64,000 bases of DNA. Source: Acidobacteriota bacterium (GTDB lineage Bacteria > Acidobacteriota > Terriglobia > Terriglobales > Acidobacteriaceae). A program made the position numbers and the translations under genes. Under the pieces are notes generated by a model, which worked only from the letters and a program-made list of their open reading frames with translations, was not told the origin of the DNA and did no database searches. Of this stretch, positions 32,853 to 42,733 are shown piece after piece (position 1 is the stretch's first letter; every line of letters begins with the position of its first letter). The stretch lies in the NCBI GenBank assembly GCA_031296105.1, contig JARLGJ010000020.1, positions 124,001-188,000 on the forward strand, written 5' to 3'.

Positions 32853-33773
32853 TTACGGACGTGCGCCTGGATTCCATGCGGGCTTCCAATTGGTGTTCGC
32901 CAGCCACTCCACGGGCTTCAGCATGGACTCGATGGCCCGCGCCATGTGGTCGAAGTCGATGTGCGCCAAATCGTCCGAGGGGCGGTGGTAGTGCTTGCCC
33001 AGCCCGTAGCTGCTGACGGTCTGCGCCACAATGCCGCGGCGGGCCAGCGCAATGTTGTCCGAGCGCTCAAAGAAATGCTGCTCCGGATGCGGATCGGCCG
33101 TCAGCGGCGCGCCGCGCTGTGCCAGCTCCGGGCCGAGGTTCGAGCGCTCCCAGCCGGTAAGAAACAGCTCGTGCGGCTTCAGAAAGGGATCGGGCAGGCC
33201 GATCATCTCAAACTCCAGGTTGGCCACAATCGATTCCAGCGGCGCGGGCGGATGTTCGAGAAAATAATGATTGCCCTGGCCTCCGGTCTCCTCGCTGCCG
33301 AAGCAGACAAAGATCACCGTGCGCCGCGAGCGCTTCTGGGCCAAGGTGCGTGCCAGCTCCAGCACGGCAGTTGAGCCGCTGGCATCGTCGTCAGCGCCGT
33401 GGAAGATGACCTCGCCATTCGCCGTGTTGCGCACGCCCAGGTGATCGAGGTGCGCCGTCAGCAGCAGCACTTCATGAGAGAGCACGGGGTCCGAGCCGCG
33501 CAGGACGCCCATGGCGTTGTAGGTGTGGCCGCCGGAGGGAAGATCGACCTGCTGCACCTTCGCCTCGTCGAGCCCGAAGGATTGAAACTGACTGGCAATG
33601 TAGGTGGCCGCAACAAACTCGTCGTGCGTGGCGCTGCCGCGCCCGCGCAACGCGTCGCTGGCCAGAAAGCCAAGCTCGCCGTGAATGTGAGCCGCGATGA
33701 CGGCACGATCCTGCGCGAAAAGCGTGGAGGCGGAAAGGAGAACAAAAATCAAGGTGAATCGACGAAATGCCAT
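32853..33773 (-). CDS. Secreted M28-family zinc metallopeptidase
   Basis: About 306 residues from ATG 33773 with a signal peptide (MAFRRFTLIFVLLSASTLFA). The M28 di-zinc ligands are readable: LTAHLDHLGV (His and Asp), HGADDDASGSTAVLE (Asp), CFGSEETGGQG (catalytic Glu and zinc Glu) and HYHRPSDDLAHID (His). It is of aminopeptidase type and acts outside the cytoplasm. An in-frame extension upstream to 33869 has no start of note. It lies upstream of the small unknown gene on the same strand with 67 bases between, and divergent from a CreD-like gene. Confidence 0.92.
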   Translation of the reverse strand: MAFRRFTLIFVLLSASTLFAQDRAVIAAHIHGELGFLASDALRGRGSATHDEFVAATYIASQFQSFGLDEAKVQQVDLPSGGHTYNAMGVLRGSDPVLSHEVLLLTAHLDHLGVRNTANGEVIFHGADDDASGSTAVLELARTLAQKRSRRTVIFVCFGSEETGGQGNHYFLEHPPAPLESIVANLEFEMIGLPDPFLKPHELFLTGWERSNLGPELAQRGAPLTADPHPEQHFFERSDNIALARRGIVAQTVSSYGLGKHYHRPSDDLAHIDFDHMARAIESMLKPVEWLANTNWKPAWNPGARP

Positions 33774-33938
33774 GAGCGATTGTATCCAAGGAGAAGTGCC
33801 CGGGAAACCTGTCTTACGAGCGAAGGTGCGGTACTTCGAAGATGGCCTGATGGTAACTAGTATTTGCAAAAATGCCGGCGTCCTTGCCCGGCAACTTGTA
33901 CTATTGCTGCGTCGGAAAAAATCCGCGGGAGTTACACC

Positions 33939-35219
33939 TTGGTTAAACGCATTGGAGCGGTCGCCTTCATTTTCGTCTGTACAACCATTGCCTGGATGAT
34001 TCTTGCGGCAGTAACACAGAGCCGCACGAGCGCCTACGATGTCCGCTTACGGCAGAGAGTGTCAAGCCTGTGGGGAGCGCCGCATGTGCAGGAAGCGCCC
34101 ACCGCGACTCTGGTATCGTCCGTAAGTCGCCAAAAGGAGACGGAAGAGAACGGAAAGAAGATCATTCGCACCGTCGTTGATGAGATCAAAACCCCTGAGG
34201 CCGTGGAACACACGAAAGCCGAGGTAAACTTCCATCTCGATTACCGGCAAAAAGGACTGCTCTGGTATAGCACCTATAAGGTCGGATTCCACAGCGACTA
34301 TACGTTCCGTAACACCACGGACAAGTCCGGAACCCTGGCGTTTAAGTTTCCCTTCCCCGCCGCCAACGCAGTCTATGACGATCTGAAACTCACAATAAAC
34401 GGCCAGCCGCAAGCGTTTGATAACACTAACGAAGCGCTCACAACGCAAATTCCGCTACAGGCGGGCGAAGCGGTGCAAGTTGCCGTGACCTATCGATCCC
34501 AGGGCCTGGATAGCTGGACCTATCGCTTCTCAGACGGCATAGCCCAGGTTCACGACTTCGAATTACAGATGACCACCGATTTCAAGAACGTGGACTTTCC
34601 GGATAACACGCTCTCTCCGGGAAATAAGCGCGAAACCCAAAACGGCTGGGTGATGACCTGGCAATACGACAAGCTCGTCTCTGGGTGTCAGATTGGATTG
34701 TCTATGCCGCAAAAGCTGCAACCAGGGCCGCTCGTAGGCGAAATCAGTTTCTTCGCACCGGTATCGCTTTTCTTCTTCTTTTTCGTGATGCTGGTGATCA
34801 CCACCCTGCGCCAGATCGAAATGCACCCAGTGAACTATTTCTTTCTGGCATGCGCTTTCTTTTCATTCCATTTGATGATGGCTTATCTGGCGGATCACAT
34901 CTCCATTCATGCCGCCTTTTTGATCAGTTCCATCGTGTCCATATTCCTTGTGGTTTCCTATCTGCGCCTGGTCGTGGGCTTTCGCTTTGCCATGGTGGAA
35001 GCAGGTATCGCACAACTGATCTATCTGGTGTTGTTCTCATACGCTTTCTTCTTCGACGGCTATACAGGACTAACAATCACCATTGGATCGGTGCTGACAC
35101 TGTTTATCCTGATGCAAATCACGGGACGAATTCGTTGGCAGGAACGTCTTCCGCTCGATGCTCCTGTAAAACTTCCCCGGGCCAATTCCGCTCGCGGTGG
35201 TCCTAGTGAGCAACGGTAG
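33939..35219 (+). CDS. CreD-like inner-membrane protein
   Basis: About 426 residues from TTG 33939, chosen because GGGAG is 7 bases upstream; an ATG at 33864 is also in frame. One N-terminal membrane segment (VAFIFVCTTIAWMILAAV) is followed by a large soluble domain of ~230 residues. That domain contains strand-rich phrases such as KVGFHSDYTFRNTTDKSG and YRFSDGIAQVHDFELQMTT. A cluster of about five or six C-terminal transmembrane helices (SLFFFFFVMLVITTL onward) completes it. This layout matches CreD/inner-membrane stress proteins linked to cell-envelope integrity. No CreBC genes are nearby. The family name is a topology-based best guess. Confidence 0.65.
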   Translation: MVKRIGAVAFIFVCTTIAWMILAAVTQSRTSAYDVRLRQRVSSLWGAPHVQEAPTATLVSSVSRQKETEENGKKIIRTVVDEIKTPEAVEHTKAEVNFHLDYRQKGLLWYSTYKVGFHSDYTFRNTTDKSGTLAFKFPFPAANAVYDDLKLTINGQPQAFDNTNEALTTQIPLQAGEAVQVAVTYRSQGLDSWTYRFSDGIAQVHDFELQMTTDFKNVDFPDNTLSPGNKRETQNGWVMTWQYDKLVSGCQIGLSMPQKLQPGPLVGEISFFAPVSLFFFFFVMLVITTLRQIEMHPVNYFFLACAFFSFHLMMAYLADHISIHAAFLISSIVSIFLVVSYLRLVVGFRFAMVEAGIAQLIYLVLFSYAFFFDGYTGLTITIGSVLTLFILMQITGRIRWQERLPLDAPVKLPRANSARGGPSEQR

Positions 35220-35227
35220 AGTAAAGA

Positions 35228-35262
35228 AGAAGGGCGGCCGCTGGGGCCGCCCTTCTGTTGAG
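35228..35262 (+). terminator. Terminator after the CreD-like gene
   Basis: 12-bp perfect stem AGAAGGGCGGCC / GGCCGCCCTTCT with a 5-base loop, starting 9 bases past the stop. Only GTTGAG follows, so the U-run is poor. Confidence 0.75.
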
Positions 35263-35355
35263 TCTTGCTGTTTCGCGCAGGGTACGTGGCAAACGCCGCT
35301 TCCGTGCGCTCCGCACTCGCTGTACGGCAAAAGCGCCGCCCAGTGATTGCTCCGC

Positions 35356-37266
35356 TTAGGCCGGACTGGGACGCTCGCCGGGGTTCAATCCTGGCTGGCG
35401 GTTTGGCTCCGGACGCAGCACCTGCTGCACTCCGCTGCCGCTATCGGACGGCGGCGTGTTGCGGTCGGGCATCGGGTTGCCGGCGATGATCGCCTGCAAC
35501 TCTGCGGCGTCCAGCACTTCGCGATCCAGCAGCGCCTTGGCAATGCTCTCCAGCACGTCGCGGTTGCTGCCCAGCACGTCGAACGCCGTCTTGTAGGCGG
35601 TGTCGATGAAGCGGCGAACCTCGGCGTCAATCTCGCGCGCCGTCTCCTCGGAGTAGTCGCGATGCTGCGAGAGCTCGCGGCCCAGGAAGATCTGCTCTTC
35701 CTTCTTGCCGAAGGTGAGCGGCCCGAGCTGGCTCATGCCCCACTCGCAGACCATCTTGCGAGCCATTTCCGTGGCGCGCTCAATGTCGTTGCCGGCGCCG
35801 GTGGTCATCGTCTGCAGGAAGATTTCCTCGGCGACGCGGCCGCCCATCAGGATGGCCAGTTCGCTTTCCAGGTAGGTGCGGTTGTAGCCGTGCTTGTCAT
35901 CGATCGGCAACTGCATGGTCAAGCCCAGGGCCATGCCACGCGGAATGATGGTGACCTTGTGCAGCGGGTCGGCGCAGGGCACCTTGGCTGCCACCAGGGC
36001 GTGACCAGCCTCGTGGTAGGCCGTAATGCGCTTTTCCTCTTCGCTCAGCAGCATGGACTTGCGCTCAGCGCCCATCATCACCTTGTCCTTGGCCAGTTCC
36101 ATGTCGTACATGAGGACCGACTTGCGATTCTGGCGGGCGGCCAGCAGAGCAGCCTCATTGACCATGTTGGCCAAGTCAGCGCCGCTGAAGCCGGGTGTGC
36201 CGCGGGCAAGCACCGAAAGATCGACGTCGTCGTTGATGGGAATCTTGCGGGTGTGAACCTTCAGAATCTCCTCGCGGCCGCGCACGTCAGGACGCGCTAC
36301 CACCACGCGGCGGTCAAAGCGGCCGGGGCGCAGCAGCGCGGGATCGAGCACGTCGGGGCGGTTGGTGGCCGCCACCAGGATGACGCCTTCGTTCGACTCG
36401 AAGCCGTCCATTTCCACCAGCAACTGGTTCAGGGTCTGTTCGCGCTCGTCGTGACCGCCGCCGAGGCCGGCGCCGCGATGGCGTCCCACGGCGTCGATTT
36501 CATCGATGAAGATGATGCAGGGAGCGTTCTTCTTGCCCTGCTCAAAGAGGTCGCGCACGCGGCTTGCGCCCACGCCCACGAACATTTCGACGAAGTCCGA
36601 GCCGGAGATGGAGAAGAAGGGCACATTGGCCTCACCGGCCACGGCGCGCGCCAGCAAGGTTTTGCCCGTTCCCGGAGGTCCAACCAGCAGCACGCCCTTG
36701 GGAATGCGGCCGCCCAGCTTCTGGAACTTCTGCGCCTCGCGCAGGAACTCAATGATCTCCTGCAGTTCTTCCTTGGCCTCGTCCACGCCGGCCACGTCTT
36801 TAAAGGTGATCTTCTTCTGCTGCATGGAGAGCAGGCGCGCGCGGCTTTTGCCGAACGACAGCGCCTTGTTTCCGCCCGACTGCATCTGGCGGATCATGAA
36901 GAACCAAAGGCCGAGAATGACCACGAGCGGCAGGATCTGGAACAGCAGGTTGGGCCAGCCGTTGCCGCTGGCATCCTTTACCGTAATGTTCACGCCCTTG
37001 TCGCGCAGGCTCTTGTACATGTCGGTGTAGTTGGGCGGAACCGTGGAGTGGAAGCCGGCTTTTTCATCCTTGTAGCTGCCACGCACCTCGGGCCCATTCA
37101 CCGTAACGTCCTTGATCTTGCCCTGATCAACCTCCGACAGGAACTGCGAGAAGTTGATCTCACGCTCTTTGGCGCCGGCGCTATTGTTCTTCACTACGGA
37201 ATAGAGCAATACGCCGGAGAGGATGATGACGACCCAGAAGACAATTTGTTTGACGGTCGAGTTCAC
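35356..37266 (-). CDS. ftsH: ATP-dependent zinc metalloprotease FtsH
   Basis: 636 residues of standard FtsH layout. A transmembrane segment (about 8-25), a periplasmic region and a second transmembrane segment (about 108-124) come first. The AAA+ domain then has Walker A GPPGTGKT (about 196-203), Walker [11 protein letters not shown] and the SRH with [20 protein letters not shown]. The protease domain has HEAGH (about 418-422). It degrades membrane and some soluble proteins. The tilS-hpt fusion lies upstream on the same strand, as in many bacteria. The last ~25 residues are rich in Pro and variable. Confidence 0.98.
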   Translation of the reverse strand: MNSTVKQIVFWVVIILSGVLLYSVVKNNSAGAKEREINFSQFLSEVDQGKIKDVTVNGPEVRGSYKDEKAGFHSTVPPNYTDMYKSLRDKGVNITVKDASGNGWPNLLFQILPLVVILGLWFFMIRQMQSGGNKALSFGKSRARLLSMQQKKITFKDVAGVDEAKEELQEIIEFLREAQKFQKLGGRIPKGVLLVGPPGTGKTLLARAVAGEANVPFFSISGSDFVEMFVGVGASRVRDLFEQGKKNAPCIIFIDEIDAVGRHRGAGLGGGHDEREQTLNQLLVEMDGFESNEGVILVAATNRPDVLDPALLRPGRFDRRVVVARPDVRGREEILKVHTRKIPINDDVDLSVLARGTPGFSGADLANMVNEAALLAARQNRKSVLMYDMELAKDKVMMGAERKSMLLSEEEKRITAYHEAGHALVAAKVPCADPLHKVTIIPRGMALGLTMQLPIDDKHGYNRTYLESELAILMGGRVAEEIFLQTMTTGAGNDIERATEMARKMVCEWGMSQLGPLTFGKKEEQIFLGRELSQHRDYSEETAREIDAEVRRFIDTAYKTAFDVLGSNRDVLESIAKALLDREVLDAAELQAIIAGNPMPDRNTPPSDSGSGVQQVLRPEPNRQPGLNPGERPSPA

Positions 37267-37504
37267 CTGTGACTCCTATAGAAACCACGAAAGGGCCTAT
37301 TGCAGACCATTCCTGCAAGTTAGATGCCCCGCTGGGCGGTAAGACCCAGCTTTTTCCACATCCCTGATTTTACCTGTTTTACCGGTCCGGCGCTTAGCAG
37401 CAGGTATCCCACTGCCAACTGTAAACAAAACAGCGGCGCAGGGAGTGCCCTTGGCCCGGTAGCCAGAACGTGATTGAAAGATACGGGAACAGAGGAAAAA
37501 GAGT

Positions 37505-39562
37505 TCAATTCCGGGGCATACACAACCCGCCCAGCTCCGGCGCGGCAAAGATAAAGGGCAAATTGCGCTCACGGGTGGGCGCGCCCAGCCCAAAGCCGGC
37601 CAGCCACTGCGGACCCACCTGGAATCCGTAATAGGTCACATCCAGATCGACGCGCCGGGCCGACTGGCGATCCAGCAGCGCGCAAACTGAAATCGAGGCC
37701 GCTCCGCGCGCCTTCAGGTTGCGCACCAGGAACTCGGTGGTCAGCCCCGAACTGACAATGCCGTCGCAGAGCAACACGTGCTGGCCGTCCACGTCGAGTT
37801 CCGGAGTGTAGAAGATTTCCGTGGTGGAAATATTGTTCTCATTGATTTCACGGACGTTGGTGCGCACAAACTGGCAGCGAACGTCGCCGTGAAGGGAGCG
37901 CAGCAGGTCGGCCAGAAAGATGAACCCGTTCTCCAGCACCCCGATGCAGTAAATGGCGCGGCCCTCGTAATCATGAGAAATACGGCGGCCCAGGGCGGCA
38001 ATACGTGCCTGTAGCTGCGCCTGCGAGACTACGACATCGTAGTTTTCCAGTGGCAATGTCTTGAACGAAAGTTGCGCCAAAGCGGACCGTCCCGTGGTCA
38101 AAGTGTTACAGGTATTGCCATTTGTGCTGCATACATCAATAGCAATCGCGTTGCCATCTCCAGGGGTCCAGGCAAATTGTTTGGCCACTGGCAATCCCGG
38201 TGCCCAAAGCACCTGATCGCGGCTGAGAACGACCGGCCAATTTTTGCGGACCGCGCCCGTAACCATCAATCTTTGCAACAAACGAGTGACTTTCTCCTCC
38301 CCCTTGGAGAACAGTGGGAGGAAGCGGTCACCTGCCTGAAGGTTGCGTACCACCAGTGGACCATTGAGGTCAGCGGCGCGCAAGAGATCTGCACGATGGT
38401 ACACAAGTTTGGCTGAATCTTCGTTCAACACAGTAGCACGAATCGCAGTTTCCGGACCCCCGAAAAACCCGCCCACCTGGACACTGCCGGGGAAAGGAAG
38501 CTCCAAAGAGTATCCGCCCTCAGCGGCTTCGGCCTCGGCGGAGAAAAGGAACAGGCGCGACGGCCCCTGAGGGTCGCGCACCACCTGCGCCACATAGCCC
38601 TTGGGCAGGGCAAGTTGCTCGGCCCGTCCGGCCAGGGCAAACTCCCGCAGCTCTTCCAGGTGCGCAAAATCAAGCGACAACCCAAGATAGCGGCAAACAC
38701 GGCGCAGCAGGCGGCGTTGCATGGCAATGGGCTGCGTCGTCAGGCTCTCCAACTCGATTCCCTGCTCGGGGTCGGGATCGGGGCCCAGCGCGGCATCAGT
38801 CAGGCGGTCGAAGAACTCGTTCTCGGCGGCGGCAATCTCCGCGGTGTCGCTCAAGGCCTGGCGCAGACGCGGATTGTAATCGCGCTCCAGGGAGGGCAAC
38901 AGTCCGGAGCGGACCCGGTTGCGGGTGTATTCGGGACTCTGATTGCTGGAGTCCTGGCGGTAACTCTGCCCCAGAAGGTTCAGGTACTCTTCCACCTCGC
39001 GGCGGGAGGTGGCCAGCAGGGGCCGTATGATGCGCGCCCCGGAGCCATTGTCCCCGCTGTTGTCCAGGGTGGATACATGGAAGCGGGAAAACTCAAAGCT
39101 GGAGTGAATGCCGGCAAGGCCATTGGTTCCAGCGCCGCGCATCAGGCGCAGCAGAACCGTCTCCGCCTGGTCATCGCGGGTGTGGGCCGTGGCCACCGCG
39201 TTGAGGCGCAGGGCGGCGGCGGCCTTTTGGAAGAACGCGTAACGGGCGCGGCGGCCGGCAGCTTCCAGAGAGAGGTGGAAGAGCGTGGCCAAGGCGGAGA
39301 CGTCTTCGGACTCGATGGCCGCTTCCAAATTGTGTTGCGCCGCCAGGTCGCGCACAAACTGCTCGTCGGCGTCGGATTCGGCACCGCGCAGGCGATGATT
39401 CAGATGCAGCACGAAGGGCACAACGCCAAAGCCCGGAGCCAGCTCCAGAAAGGCGCGCAGCAAGGCCACGGAATCTGCTCCGCCGCTTACGGCGATGCCG
39501 ACCCGCTCGCCGGGGCGAACCAGGCGAAGCTTGCGAATGTACTGCTCCAGCGCCTTTACCAT
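37505..39562 (-). CDS. tilS: Bifunctional tRNA(Ile)-lysidine synthase TilS fused to hypoxanthine phosphoribosyltransferase
   Basis: About 685 residues from ATG 39562, about twice the length of TilS alone. The N-terminal ~500 residues are TilS: the PP-loop motif AVSGGADSV (about 24-32), ATAHTRDDQAETVLLRL, and the C-terminal domain with NGPLVVRNLQAGDRFLPL. The last ~180 residues are an HPRT fold with GVLENGFIFLADLLR and the C-terminal YYGFQVGPQWLAGFGLG. The PRPP-binding motif (about 596-608) reads VLLCDGIVSSGLT: the second acidic residue of the usual E-D/D-D pair is Gly. TilS converts the tRNA-Ile wobble C to lysidine; HPRT salvages hypoxanthine or guanine. Fusions are known, for example in Listeria. 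Whether the HPRT part is active is uncertain. Confidence 0.92.
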   Translation of the reverse strand: MVKALEQYIRKLRLVRPGERVGIAVSGGADSVALLRAFLELAPGFGVVPFVLHLNHRLRGAESDADEQFVRDLAAQHNLEAAIESEDVSALATLFHLSLEAAGRRARYAFFQKAAAALRLNAVATAHTRDDQAETVLLRLMRGAGTNGLAGIHSSFEFSRFHVSTLDNSGDNGSGARIIRPLLATSRREVEEYLNLLGQSYRQDSSNQSPEYTRNRVRSGLLPSLERDYNPRLRQALSDTAEIAAAENEFFDRLTDAALGPDPDPEQGIELESLTTQPIAMQRRLLRRVCRYLGLSLDFAHLEELREFALAGRAEQLALPKGYVAQVVRDPQGPSRLFLFSAEAEAAEGGYSLELPFPGSVQVGGFFGGPETAIRATVLNEDSAKLVYHRADLLRAADLNGPLVVRNLQAGDRFLPLFSKGEEKVTRLLQRLMVTGAVRKNWPVVLSRDQVLWAPGLPVAKQFAWTPGDGNAIAIDVCSTNGNTCNTLTTGRSALAQLSFKTLPLENYDVVVSQAQLQARIAALGRRISHDYEGRAIYCIGVLENGFIFLADLLRSLHGDVRCQFVRTNVREINENNISTTEIFYTPELDVDGQHVLLCDGIVSSGLTTEFLVRNLKARGAASISVCALLDRQSARRVDLDVTYYGFQVGPQWLAGFGLGAPTRERNLPFIFAAPELGGLCMPRN

Positions 39563-39775
39563 CGCACCATCATATCCCGGCACCATGGTAAGTGCGGAGT
39601 AGAGAAATAGATACACGGCCTACCGGCCAATTGCCTTAACGGACACTGTCCTTTTGGATTCCCAAGGTCATCATTTTGAGCGTTGTTCCTAAAGTGAAAT
39701 CTGGCAGCATCCGAAGTTTGAAACAACGTCTTGGCCTGCGGCGAGAGCGGGGCCAAGATGAAGCTGGAGGAAGCC

Positions 39776-39934
39776 ATGCCGCTCAACTTACCCGCCCTTT
39801 CGAGCCCGCCGTTGCCCGCGCCTCCAAGTTTTGAGGAGTGCGGTGTTCCCGCGGACAGCGCCAGACAGGTGATGATTGTTTCTCCCCTGGAGGTCGCCAT
39901 GCTGCTCGATTGGTTCGAGGAAGACGACGACTAG
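39776..39934 (+). CDS. Putative very small acidic protein
   Basis: About 52 residues from ATG 39776, which has a good CTGGAGGAAGCC ribosome-binding sequence. The peptide begins with a Pro-rich stretch (NLPALSSPPLPAPPSF) and ends with a helix and an acidic tail (EVAMLLDWFEEDDD). No family is recognised. A strong terminator follows 36 bases after the stop, which supports a real transcript. It lies divergent from tilS. Confidence 0.45.
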   Translation: MPLNLPALSSPPLPAPPSFEECGVPADSARQVMIVSPLEVAMLLDWFEEDDD

Positions 39935-39965
39935 GCTACCCACCTGTGAAGTTCCTCCTGTAAAT

Positions 39966-39999
39966 GAAAAGGGCAAGCCGCGCGGCTTGCCCTCTTTTT
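39966..39999. terminator. Strong bidirectional intrinsic terminator between the small gene and thrS
   Basis: Perfect stem GGGCAAGCC / GGCTTGCCC with a GCGC loop. On the + strand it is followed by TCTTTTTA; on the - strand it is followed by TTTTCATTT. It can stop both the small + gene and thrS. Confidence 0.92.
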
Positions 40000-40012
40000 A
40001 ACTTGCGAGTTT

Positions 40013-41980
40013 TTATGCCAGCGTTGTGCTGCGCGACTCGTTTAGCTTCTTGACGCGCTCCACGAACGTGGCTAATGCCATGCTGCCCTCGGCCTTTTCC
40101 TGGCCGCGCACGCGCACGTTCACTTCGCCCGTTTCCGCTTCCTTGTCGCCCACCACCAGGATGAACGGAACCTTCTGCAAGGCGTGCTCGCGGATTTTAG
40201 CGTTCATCTTCTCGTTGCGCGAATCCACTTCAACGCGCGCTCCCGAGGCCTTCAAGGCCGCGGCAACTTTCTCCGCGTACTCCTGATGGCGTTCAGCGAT
40301 GGGCACCACGGCCACTTGCGTCGGCGACAGCCACAGGGGGAAGGCGCCGGCGTAGTGCTCGATCAGCACGCCGAAGAAGCGCTCCACCGAGCCGTACAGC
40401 GCGCGGTGCACCATCAACGGCTGATGGCGCTGGCCATCTTCGCCCACGTACTCCAGCTCAAAGCGCTTGGGCAGGTTGAAGTCGAACTGCACGGTGGAGA
40501 GCTGCCACAGGCGGCCGATGGCGTCCACCAGCTTGACGTCGATCTTCGGCCCGTAGAAAGCCGCTTCGCCAGGGATGAACTTGTAGGGAATCCCCTTGCG
40601 CTCCAGCACGGTCTTCAAAGAGTTCTGTGCCAGCTCCCACTGCTCGGGAGAGCCGACGTAGTGCGTGCGGTCCTCGGGATCCCAGGCCGAGAGTTCGACC
40701 TTGAAGTCCTGGAAGCCGTAGGTGTGCAGCACGCTGATGGCGAAGTCGATGCAGCCTTCCACTTCGCTTTCAATCTGCTCCGGAGTGCAGAAGATGTGTG
40801 CGTCATCCTGGGTAAAGCCGCGGACGCGCATCAGTCCGTGCATTACGCCGGAGCGCTCGTAGCGGTACACCGTTCCCAACTCGCCCAGGCGCACCGGAAG
40901 GTCGCGGTAGCTGCGGAGCTGATCCTTGTAAATAAGGATGTGGAAGGGGCAGTTCATGGGCTTCAGACGGTATTCGGCGTCGTCCAGCTCCATGGTGTCG
41001 AACATGTTCTCAGCGTAAAAGCCCTCGTGTCCCGAGGTCTGCCACAGGGCGCGGCGCGCCACATGCGGCGTAAACACCAGGGAGTAGCCGCGCTTCAGGT
41101 ACTCGGCGCGCAGCCAGTCTTCCATGATGGTGCGGATCAACCCGCCCTTGGGATGCCAGAAGATCAATCCCGGGCCGGCCAGTTCCTGGATGGAGTACAG
41201 GTCGAGCTGCTTGCCCAGCGCGCGATGGTCGCGGCGCTTGGCTTCCTCGAGCTGCTTCATGTACTCATCCATCAGCTTCTTGGAATAGAAGGAGGTGCCG
41301 TAGATGCGCTGGAGCTGCGGATTGCCTTCCTTGCCCAGCCAGTAGGCGCCGGCAATGTTCAGCAGCTTGAAGGCCTTGATGCGGCCCGTGGACGGAATGT
41401 GCGGCCCGCGGCAGAAGTCCACGAACTTGCCCGTCTTGTACAGTGACACCTTCTCACCGGGCTGGACGAACTGCTCGATGAAGTGGCACTTCATGAAGTC
41501 GCCTTCGTCCTTGAAGCGCGAGAGGCCCTCGTCGCGGTCCAAGAACTCGCGCGCAAAGGGCTCGTTGCGGTCCACGATCTCCTTCATCTTGGCCTCAATC
41601 TTAATGAGGTCTTCGGGAGTGAAGGGCGTTTCGCGCAGGAAGTCGTAGAAGAAGCCGGTCTCGGTGGCCGGGCCGTGGCCCAGCTTGGTCTCCGGGAAGA
41701 GTTCCAGAACAGCGGCCGCCAGAAGGTGCGCCGAGGAGTGATGGAAGACGTCGAGCGCCTCGGGATCTTTTTCCGTAAGCAGGCGCAGGCGCACGTCCTG
41801 CTCCAGGGGCCGGGTCAGGTCAATGGTCGCCATTGCGCCGTCGTTGAGCGGCGCCACCTGGGCGGCCAGGGCTGCGTCGGCCAGGCGCGGCGAAATGGAC
41901 TTTGCGATATCCAGGGCGGTGGTGCCCTGAGGAACTTGCTTGATGCTGCCGTCGGGTAGTTGAACTTTGATTTCTGACAT
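40013..41980 (-). CDS. thrS: Threonyl-tRNA synthetase
   Basis: 655 residues. It starts with the TGS domain (MSEIKVQLPDGSIKQVPQGT), then the editing domain with HSSAHLLAAAVLELFPETKLGHG, which holds the zinc-dependent HxxxH site. The class II catalytic core follows. Motif 2 is near VYRYERSGVMHGLMRVRGFT, and GLIFWHPKGGLIRTIMED is motif 1-like. Zinc ligands are in MNCPFHILIYK. The C-terminal anticodon-binding domain has SPTQVAVVPIAERHQEYAEKV. It attaches threonine to tRNA-Thr. No T-box leader is seen upstream. The terminator at 39966-39999 ends it. Confidence 0.98.
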   Translation of the reverse strand: MSEIKVQLPDGSIKQVPQGTTALDIAKSISPRLADAALAAQVAPLNDGAMATIDLTRPLEQDVRLRLLTEKDPEALDVFHHSSAHLLAAAVLELFPETKLGHGPATETGFFYDFLRETPFTPEDLIKIEAKMKEIVDRNEPFAREFLDRDEGLSRFKDEGDFMKCHFIEQFVQPGEKVSLYKTGKFVDFCRGPHIPSTGRIKAFKLLNIAGAYWLGKEGNPQLQRIYGTSFYSKKLMDEYMKQLEEAKRRDHRALGKQLDLYSIQELAGPGLIFWHPKGGLIRTIMEDWLRAEYLKRGYSLVFTPHVARRALWQTSGHEGFYAENMFDTMELDDAEYRLKPMNCPFHILIYKDQLRSYRDLPVRLGELGTVYRYERSGVMHGLMRVRGFTQDDAHIFCTPEQIESEVEGCIDFAISVLHTYGFQDFKVELSAWDPEDRTHYVGSPEQWELAQNSLKTVLERKGIPYKFIPGEAAFYGPKIDVKLVDAIGRLWQLSTVQFDFNLPKRFELEYVGEDGQRHQPLMVHRALYGSVERFFGVLIEHYAGAFPLWLSPTQVAVVPIAERHQEYAEKVAAALKASGARVEVDSRNEKMNAKIREHALQKVPFILVVGDKEAETGEVNVRVRGQEKAEGSMALATFVERVKKLNESRSTTLA

Positions 41981-42141
41981 AGGGTAGGTCTCCGCTCGCG
42001 CCTACAAGTGCGCAATGCAGAAAATAGTGACCACTCAAGGATAAAGAGTTCGCCGAGGAGAAGCAAACCGGGGAATCATGAGGAACATGCTGCCGTGCGT
42101 TCGAGTTGGGAGCCTCTGATTGGTGGACGAAGCGCAGCCGC

Positions 42142-42534
42142 TTACGCGATTCGCGCCTCGTTGCGCGTGGCCAGGCTCCTCTGAATGCTCTCCACGGTTT
42201 TGCGCAGGCCGGCGGATTTGACGTAGGCGGCGTCGGCACCGGCCGCCTGCCACTCGCTGGCCGGGATGGGCCACGAGGAGAGGATCACCGACAAGGGACG
42301 CTCGCTGCAGGCGTTGGCGCAGCGCACCACGTCGTAGCCCGAGTGATCGTTTTCCATGTGCAGGTCGGTAACCACCAGGTCGAAGGCAAAGATGGAGAGC
42401 ACGGCCTGCGCCTCGGCGGCCGAGGCCGCGGTGAGCACGTCGAATTCGCGGTGTTCAAAGACCGTTCCCAGCACGTCGCGGGCGGCGGCGTCATCATCCA
42501 CCAGTAGCATCGAAGGCTTGACGAAGTTCGGCAT
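42142..42534 (-). CDS. Single-domain response regulator (CheY-like receiver)
   Basis: 130 residues comprising only a receiver domain. The acidic pocket is LLVDDDAAARD, and the phospho-acceptor Asp is in DLVVTDLHMENDHSG (about residue 57). The signalling Ser is in SVILSSWP, and the conserved Lys is in AAYVKSAGLRK. There is no output domain, so it should work as a phosphorelay intermediate or by protein contact. No histidine kinase gene is nearby. It lies 161 bases upstream of thrS on the same strand, but is probably independent. Confidence 0.9.
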   Translation of the reverse strand: MPNFVKPSMLLVDDDAAARDVLGTVFEHREFDVLTAASAAEAQAVLSIFAFDLVVTDLHMENDHSGYDVVRCANACSERPLSVILSSWPIPASEWQAAGADAAYVKSAGLRKTVESIQRSLATRNEARIA

Positions 42535-42681
42535 GTCAGGAGCGTAGCACCGGGCATCCTCTTCAGCACGATGCCGGAAGGCACGGGTGGCTGGGACTAC
42601 GATGCGGCCAGAATGCGTCCAACCGGGCCGTAATCCATGGCCCCGGGGACGTGTCCTTGTGGGGGAAATTGCCCTGCGAGT

Positions 42682-42712
42682 GAAAAAAACGCCCGGCCGC
42701 TCGGGGCCGGGC
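42682..42712 (-). terminator. Intrinsic terminator of the isocitrate lyase gene
   Basis: On the - strand, stem GCCCGGCC / GGCCGGGC with a 6-base loop, followed by G and seven T residues. It starts 21 bases past the stop at 42734. Confidence 0.93.
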
Positions 42713-42733
42713 TGGCGCGATACAGCTACACCG

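Noticed and set aside
35347-37272. 641-codon + strand frame opposite ftsH
   Set aside because: Complete antisense shadow of FtsH, whose AAA+ and protease motifs are unambiguous on the - strand.
37331-37355. GCTGGG / CCCAGC hairpin followed by TTTTT on the + strand
   Set aside because: It looks like a + strand terminator, but no + strand gene precedes it; on the - strand (tilS to ftsH) it lacks a U-run.
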